NCBI GenBank assembly: GCA_015680685.1
Contig: MNCI01003943.1
Coordinates: 272,346 to 336,004 of the forward strand
Direction of reading: 5' to 3'
Origin: Gnetum montanum
Taxonomy: Eukaryota; Streptophyta; Gnetopsida; Gnetales; Gnetaceae
DNA: 63,659 bases
Below, one piece after another: positions 56,941-63,659 of the stretch (positions within the stretch are counted from its first letter, which is position 1; each line of letters begins with the position of its first letter). The notes under the pieces were generated by a model that searched no databases, was not told where the DNA came from, and saw only the letters and a program-made list of their open reading frames with translations. Position numbers and translations under genes: made by a program.

Positions 56941-57500
56941 CCTCCATGACTAAGCATTTGACCATGGCAAGAATCACTAAGTGGATAGGCAGGCTTCATG
57001 CATTTTTAAAATAGTGTTAAAATTTCATTTTCAAGCCACTAGGTATCTTCTGATTTAGTGGCAGGTACATAGATGGGTTGTTGCTCACACACTTGGTTTT
57101 TAAATGTATCATAAATCAGAGTATGAGTTGTGTGAACTTTGCAAATGTCTGGTCCACTACTGCATCATTTATCATGATTAGTTATGCATGGACTAGTTTG
57201 TCTCTCCACAATGCTAGGTTCATTATTTTTGGTAGGGTCTTGGAGTAACAATGGACATTGGCCTTTGCATATGATTGAAGGACATTGGTTATGAAAGGAA
57301 GGATGTTATACTTGATTGGCCTTATGCTAGTTTGGACAAGTTAATAGGTCCACAAGTGTTGCACTTACATGTGGAAGCCTTCTTAAAGAAAGAGCATTTC
57401 CAAGATTGTGATGGAGATCTATTGGCATTATCATTCTTTTGTATGTTTATAGCACAAGTGGCATTCTTTCATTGATGCTATGATGTTGAACCTCCATATG
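56941..57500 (-). other. N2 junction between gag and the post-integrase region
   Basis: The minus strand near 56,935-56,950 has LSHGGDVPS, the sequence that follows integrase in P near 22,785 (LSHGGDGHQ). Between here and gag there is no protease, RT or integrase core. A 62-codon plus-strand frame at 57,275-57,475 is probably chance. This marks an internal deletion of pol. Confidence 0.55.
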
Positions 57501-59500
57501 TTATTGGTTGTGACATGTGATGGAGTGAAATACAAGAATATTAAGGATATGATGGAGGGTGAGAGTGTGAGGTGGTGATCCTTCAAAAGATGTCATAGGT
57601 CGATGATATTCAGGAGTGGTAGTAGTGATTTGAAGTAGAGGAAGTAGAAATAGTTGGGGAAATAAGTTGTTGAACATAATATCCATGCAAGTCCAGCTGG
57701 CAGTAAGGGTAGGGTTGGTTTGATGATGGCCTCCCCTATGACTGTGGATTTTTCCACTGCAATGCATGATAGTGTTGAGGCTATTAAGAAGTCCCACTAG
57801 GATAGTACAATTGGTTGTAGGATGATCTATAATTACCTTTTGAGAAAGGTAATTTCCTAGGCATTTTCTTTTGTACAAACTTGGGATTCAATGCAAAAGC
57901 CCAATACTCAGGTAGATGTAACATGATTGGAAAATAGCCCTTTGGATGGTCATATAAGTAGATGTCACATCCATCATCTTCTTTAGTGGTTAAGTCTATA
58001 GCCTCTTCTTCTATAGTCATTTTTCCTTTTTGCTAATAAGTGTTCCTACCGATTTCTTGGTTCTTTTTCCTCCTTTTGTTGTGATCACTTGATTCATTTT
58101 ACATTACTCTCTCCTCTACAGTTTCTATGAAAGTTGTAACTTTCTCATTTATCCATTGTAACATCTTATCTAACCTTGCTTCAAGCTCATTGATAGACTT
58201 TTGTATTGACAAGGTTTGTTGTGAAATCACCCCATCAAGATCTACCTCTTTTTCCTAATCATAGATATGGACCTTATTCTTTTGAAGAGTTGGGTCCTAG
58301 TGATGTTTCTCAACATTCTCCCATTTACATATCTCTCCTTCTTCTTTTGCCATGCACTTGATTAGCTTTTGGATTTGCTAGGTTCCTAGTTCATATAATT
58401 GAACTTGAGCATACATCCCAAGGGTCTCTCTCATTTGACTAGGAAGCCCATCTATGATGTGGAAAAATTTCTCTTCTTGAGAGAAACCATGGCCTAGACA
58501 TTTACTTAGTAGAGAATAACATCTATCTATGGCCATATCCAAGAGTTCATGTTGTTTTTGTTTCCATCCTTGGATTCATTTCCTTAGGTTGGACACCCTT
58601 ACATAGGTTTGGTATTTCTCATTGAAAAGTTCCATCATTGTGGACCACCAATGGATTAAATTTAGTTTCAATGATCTATATCACACTTTAGCTTTGTTTA
58701 TTAATATCCTAGGAAAGAGCATAAGTTTTTTGTCATCCACTTTCAATGTTTCGTAAGATGTAGGCATCATGGAAGGCTTGCAAATGATGTTGTGGATCAA
58801 AATCATAGTATCCGATAAATTTAGGGATGTTATTCATATCAAGACTTTTGATGTAACTTTCCTTACGATGCCTATGGGATATTTTAACTACCTTTGTAAT
58901 CTACATCATGCTCTTAGTGTCCAACAAAGATTCAATGTCATCAGACATGTCATAGTAAAAATTTGTATTTCTATTTATCTGGCTATGACGATCTTTCCTA
59001 TGCTCATTTTGATGTCTTTGATTTTACCCTTAGGTTTGATTTTTATCTTTATCTTGACCCCATAGTGGAGCTCTATCTCTATACCTATGTTCATCTTCAT
59101 TAGAACTATATGTTAAAGAGAAAGAAAAAGATGAGAAACTAGGAGAGTCGTCATGGCTTCTATAGTGTTTTCCATGGTCTCTTGATTTATCTTTTCTAGG
59201 TTTTGAGGAGGTCCTAGGCCTTGAGGCCTCCCCTAGTCTAGGACTTACTTCATCTCCTCTAGGATTATCTCCCTTAGATGAATGTAGTCCTTGAGTGTAG
59301 TTAGGGTGATCATGAACATATGGAACCTCTACATGAGGTTGGTCATTTCAATTTTCTTCAGTATATATTTCATTAGTTCTCTAATGAATGTTCTCTCCAT
59401 GCGATGCATTATCACTTTCTTGTGAAAGAGAAATTGTTATTGATTTATGATGTGTGTGACTTAATATTTTTTGAAAGATAATTTATTAATGTGTTTACAG
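57501..59500 (-). pseudogene. Element N2 gag
   Basis: Minus strand from 59,500. An Arg/Ser/His/Asp-rich region (SSKPRKDKSRDHGKHYRSHD near 59,205) precedes capsid-like homology near 58,790-58,440. Next is the Cys/His cluster DDGCDIYLYDHPKG near 57,985, with most Cys replaced, and a Tyr/Pro-type tail (YNQLYYPSGTS near 57,810). It matches the gag genes of R, O and P in order. Many stops. Confidence 0.82.
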
Positions 59501-59542
59501 TGATTGCGTATAATATAACTAATCTAGATAACTAGCACCATT

Positions 59543-59560
59543 TCCTGACAATGGTGGCAA
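59543..59560 (-). promoter_or_regulatory. Primer-binding site of N2
   Basis: TCCTGACAATGGTGGCAA abuts the LTR. It is the inverse of the tRNA-Asp-type site with transitions and one transversion. Confidence 0.7.
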
Positions 59561-60410
59561 TGATGAGCAACGAGGTACCCCTTACACCCAACCATATGAA
59601 TTCTATGGATGGGAGTAGTTGTGGCATCTAGATCATCAGTTCATTATCTTCCAACTTGGACTAGTGGTATCTTTGTCACATATGGTTTTGTCCATAGTGA
59701 GGCATATGATAATTGATGTTGTTTTGGCCTTATGCTACTCCTAATGATAATATGAAAATCAATGATTTAAACTAATTAACAATGGAAAGTAAAGTTTGAA
59801 CTAGCTTATGTGCTATAAGTATCTATTTCTAACCTTTTTTACATACCTTGGACTTCATGCAACTACTACTAGGATTACCAAGTGTACCGCTACTAGGCAT
59901 ACCAAATGATAACACTACTGGGTTAACAAGTAATTACACTTAAGCACTCATGATTAGTCATACTCATTCTGCTTAATGGAAAAAACAATAAAGAGTAATA
60001 AATGATAAACATTAACTAAGGAAAATAGTAAGCATTTATGTAATTAAAAATAATAATAAAGGTAAGTGGATGCTACAATGATGGAAGTAATCTTGATCTT
60101 TATTGCTAAACATGTAACATGCCCAAGTACGTGACACTTAAACATGAATGTGGCACAATCACTTAACATTAAATTAGAGGTATGCACTAGAAACAAAACT
60201 TCTTTATGTATACTTCTAAAATCTATTGAAATCTATCAAAATCTATATCTTCCACTACCATGCACCAAGTGTTGTATTTATAGGCTAGCACAGAAAGAAT
60301 GATATCAGATCCCCAACATCAAATGCTGTGCCCTAATATCAAATACTTGATAACGTGGCTCCAATATCGAATATATCTAATATTGAAGCCCTACAAAAAA
60401 TGACTCATCA
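59561..60410 (-). repeat. LTR L4 (5' LTR of N2)
   Basis: TGATGAG...GACTCATCA, 850 bp, pairing with L3. The U3 repeats GATATCAGATCCCC and CTAATATC lie at 60,302-60,385. An inverse TATA box (TATTTATAGG) sits near 60,276. The target copy TAAAT follows. Confidence 0.9.
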
Positions 60411-60415
60411 TAAAT

Positions 60416-60900
60416 AATCAAGAAGTTAGCAAGATATGATCACCCACAAATGATGGTTACAATATCCTCCACCAATCCCAAGGGAATAGTGATGGACTGA
60501 TCTACTAACTCAAGATAAATGTTACTCTTCTTGAGAGGAGGTAGGCTCCAGGCTTGTACATTTGATGTGAGATCAAATTGATAACAAAACCTGAGTCTAG
60601 AAGAGTCTTGCAAGGTTCATTTTTAGTGATTTGCAAGTAAATGAGGGGACTCCAATGATCAGATCTCTTCTTGGGAAGGTGGCTAGCCTATATCCAATTA
60701 GTGAATGCATGGATCAACATTACAATTTGTACTTTGAAAGGTTTTTGGATCAAAGGGATCTCAAAGGATGTGATGGAGGAGGAAGGAGAATGAGGGTAAG
60801 CTATTATACATGTTTGTGAGGGTTTATTAGAACTATTGGTTTGGAAAAAGGATCATTTTCAAGGCTTAATGTCCAAACCACTAAGCTAAGGAGCTAGTTG
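60416..60900 (-). pseudogene. Element R protease, N-terminal part
   Basis: Minus strand near 60,600 keeps the protease start with CKTLLDSGFVINLIS-type sequence (Asp-Ser-Gly present). SNIYLELVDQSITIPLGLVE near 60,520 and DIVTIICG follow, running to the N2 edge. It is continuous in homology with 51,026 leftward. Confidence 0.8.
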
Positions 60901-63242
60901 TAGGTTAACAACCCTTGTGGTGTTTCTCTATTGTGGCTGGGCTAGGATTTCATCCTACATGAATGGAGGAGGTGGCAACTAAGTTGACGGTGGACGTACA
61001 TGTGGAGAAGGATAAGGAGGGTAATAGGGAAAATAGAAATCCCCTCTTGGAAATTGTGCTCTATAATATTCAGGGGGATAGTAGTTGTGATAGAAAGAAG
61101 TGTGACTAAAAGAGTCATGTGGAGAAATGGGTTTCTAAACATAGTATCCATATGGATCTAGTTGACGGTAAGGGTACTACTACCTTGATGGTGGCATAAC
61201 CCATGATTTTGGTGCTCCACTCAAATAGTAGGCTTGGTGGAACTGCCTATAGTTGCCTTGAGGATAAGGCAACCTTCTAGATGTTTACCACTTTATGAAG
61301 TGAGGATTCAAAGCATATACCTTGTATTCCTACAAGTATGATACAATTGGGTAACATCCCTTAGAATGTTCATATTAGCATATGTCACACCCCTCATCAT
61401 CTATTTCAGAATCCACAACCTTGTCCACTACAACAACTTTGCGATTATCCTTCTAATGGGCACGTTCAACTTTATTCCTTTTCCTTCTATCATGATCACT
61501 ACCTTGCTCTTTGGTCTCCTCAGTAATTCTAAGAGTAGCTTGCAAATTTTCATCCAAAGTGTTCCAAATTTTGTAAACCTTGGTTGATATTTTAGAAACA
61601 AATTTTTGTATTGGCAAGGTTTTTCATTGCACCACTTCGTCAAGTGGTGCATCTTTCTCATTGTCACAAAATTGGATCTTCCTTTTGCAAATAAAAGGAT
61701 CTCAGTTATACTCCTTTGCAATTTTCCTTTTTCTTAGCTCACTTCTTCCTTAGCCACCTACTTAATGAGCCTTTGGATTTGATGGACCCTTAGTTTTGAA
61801 AGCCTCCCTTGGGCATAGATCCCAAGGGTTCTCCTTATTTCTATTCAGAGCCCATCCATGATATGGCATAGCTACTCCCTTTGAGAATAGCCATGGCCTG
61901 GGCATCAGTGCAACAAAGAGTAAAAACTACCCACATTCAAGGATTCATGTGTGCCTTATTTCCTACCTTGGATTTGGCTTCTCAGGTTAGACACTTGAGA
62001 GTACATCTAATACTTGTCATTGAAGAGTTCAAGCATCATACTTCATCATTGGATGAATTCTGGTTCTAAGGACCAGTGGTAGCTTTTAGCCTCCTTAATG
62101 AGTATAATAGGGAATAGGTTTAATTTCTGCCATTCTCTCTTAATGTTTTGTAAGGAACATGCATCATGAAAGGATTGGAGATGATTCTATGGATTAGAAT
62201 TGTATCCCCCTTCAAACTTGGGGATATTTTTTTATGTTCAACCATTTAACTCGATTGTCCTTCATGTTCCTTGTTGAAATCCTTGCAGCCTTCATAATAT
62301 TTAGGATGTTTCTAGTTGCAAGCAAAGGCTCATCCTAGTCATGACCCTTATGATGGCCATGATGCCTATGATGCCCCTTGTTGTCCCTTCTTTCTCTATG
62401 ATGGACCTCCCTTGATTACCCACACCCATGATCTCTACTGTTCCAATGGGATTTGCAATCATCTCTATCCCATCAATCAGTCACCTCCATCATGGTTCCT
62501 ACCCCTACAACTTTGGTCAAAGTTGAAGGAGAAAGATGATGAGGACAAAGAAGATGAAGAGGAAGGAGGGCTAGCACTAGAATAGTGCTTACTACTCCCT
62601 CTTCTTTGGTTCCTACCACGATCACCATGTTTGTCGTTATTGTTGTGCTTATCATTATTCTTACCTTGACTCCCTCCCTTTGAAATCCCATAATCATGGA
62701 ACTCATTCTTCAAAGAACATGGATCATTTATAGTTGATTTTAAATGTTTGTTAAGGGCCTCTTCATCAAAGGAAATGGGAGGAGGATCTGTGCATTTAGA
62801 ACCCCTTGAGAAGGAATCTTCCCCTTCCTTTTGGCCCAATAGGAACAAGGGGTTTGTGAACCATTTGCCTTTTGATGCCTCATAGCAAGCTTCCATCTAC
62901 TAATATTTCTTATTTTGTGCCTCTATGAGATGATAATCCTAGTAGTCATGATCTTTGCACAACATACTCAGCATTGAGCCCTGTGATGTCCAATCTCATG
63001 AGATTGTGGAGTAGCATTACAAGTACTAATTAATCAGGAGGCAACATGATGTTGTCCTTCATGTTCCTCCATAGCAGTTGTTCATCCTACTGTAGGATGA
63101 AGGTGAAATCCAAAATATACTCATTCGGATGAGTATATATCACTTTGCATTGTTGGGGCATAGTTGGTTTCAAACCTTCTTACCTTGGATTGGAATTGCT
63201 CTCAAACAATGGCAAAGAATATTTCCTATGAGAAGAAGCCAT
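60901..63242 (-). pseudogene. Element R gag
   Basis: The best preserved gag in the window. ATG at 63,242 gives MASSHRKYSLPLFESNSN, then FTFILQ-DEQLLW near 63,085. A Ser/Gly/Arg/Asn-rich disordered stretch (DKHGDRGRNQRRGSSKHYSS near 62,620) and a run of Ser follow. Capsid-like homology is at 62,230-61,780. The zinc-knuckle-like DEGCDICQYEHSKGCYP lies near 61,390, and the Tyr/Pro-rich tail (YYPPEYYRAQFPRGDFYFPY near 61,075) ends near 60,940. Stops are few in the N-terminal third. Confidence 0.87.
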
Positions 63243-63659
63243 GTTAGTTCTTGGAAAAAATAGTGTGCTTTTATTATATTATTTTGCTTAATGATTTCAA
63301 CTTTAATGTTCATTACAATTGTTGGTGACCGTTTGGGACGTGACCATCAACGAGTGTCCTCAAACAGGATTTAGGTGCCTGCTAGTCTCTAGCAACACCA
63401 AGGCCCAGATACCTCCAAATAAACTCAGTAGTTAATGTGAGTATGTGTGTGTGCTGTTGCGGTGTGCGATTGAGAAAAATGAAACGATTGCGTTGTGTGT
63501 AAACTACAAATGACTTATCAAAAAGAGATTCAGCCAACTTTGTCAAGTACTGTGAGTTGTTGAGAGTTCCTATTTTGTTCAATTGCCTAGTCTATGTAGT
63601 TCTTATAATACCTACTTGTAACAAATAAAATTTTGCAAAAACATTTGAGCACAACTCCG
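63243..63659. other. R leader and unclassified CpG-retaining sequence
   Basis: 63,243-63,311 is AT-rich and probably R leader. From about 63,312 the composition changes: CG dinucleotides (GACCGTTTGGGACGTG, TTGCGGTGTGCGATTG) are frequent, unlike the rest of the window. The family LTR expected here is not recognisable. It could be the edge of a younger insertion cut by the window end. Confidence 0.5.

Noticed and set aside
57275-57475. Plus-strand ORF of 66 codons near the N2 deletion
   Set aside because: No motif recognised, no neighbouring exons in the same strand, and it lies in a minus-strand element. Probably chance.
63382-63582. Minus-strand 66-codon ORF at the right end
   Set aside because: No recognisable family, no start context or neighbouring coding signal, and it may lie in an LTR.

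Overview
The window is plant nuclear heterochromatin. I see no intact host gene. Nearly every base belongs to old, overlapping retroelements: Ty3/gypsy elements of the Athila-like and Tat/Ogre-like lineages, Ty1/copia remnants, one LINE and a probable SINE. Reading frames are broken mainly by TAA/TAG where the family has Gln and TGA where it has Arg, and Asp codons have become Asn. This is the signature of long methylcytosine decay. Giant, slowly decaying nests of this kind suit a large-genome seed plant such as a gymnosperm, but the species cannot be fixed from sequence alone.

Layout. Positions 1-2,150 hold a tRNA-like SINE head and a plus-strand LINE whose 3' end cuts into the RT of a minus-strand Athila-like element, here called O. 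O reads right to left: 5' LTR 38,494-39,395, tRNA-Asp-type primer site, gag 38,440-37,282 continuing at 5,256-3,960, protease, then RT to 2,150. Its gag is split by element T (5,257-37,276, minus strand). T is a Tat/Ogre-like giant of about 22 kb once its own insertion is subtracted. From its right end T carries a 5' LTR, a leader with a tandem duplication, gag-protease (34,646-30,953), a long spacer, RT-RNaseH-aRNaseH-integrase (10,535-7,012) and a 3' LTR.

The spacer of T between protease and RT contains what looks like a spliced gene on the opposite (plus) strand. It has a first exon at 14,822, further exons at 27,330-30,341 with short frame-compatible introns, and upstream a 3.2-kb array of roughly 185-bp tandem repeats. 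A complete Athila-like element P (15,631-25,626, plus strand) sits inside this gene's first intron.

Right of O, and apparently sharing its LTR at 38,494-39,395, lies a second minus-strand Athila-like element, R. R has integrase at 41,880-41,090 and 48,960-48,780, RNaseH and RT at 49,130-50,330, protease at 50,330-51,026 and 60,416-60,900, and gag at 60,900-63,242. R is interrupted twice. N2 (51,027-60,410) is a 9.4-kb derivative that keeps gag and a 3' coiled-coil ORF but lacks protease, RT and the integrase core, and it lies in the protease. A second insertion in the integrase begins with LTR L2 (41,881) and includes copia remnants with two long LTR-like repeats.

Inferred order of events: O and R, then T in O and N2 in R, then P in T. 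None of the elements looks able to move now. The most interesting content is the antisense spliced gene and its repeat array inside T.
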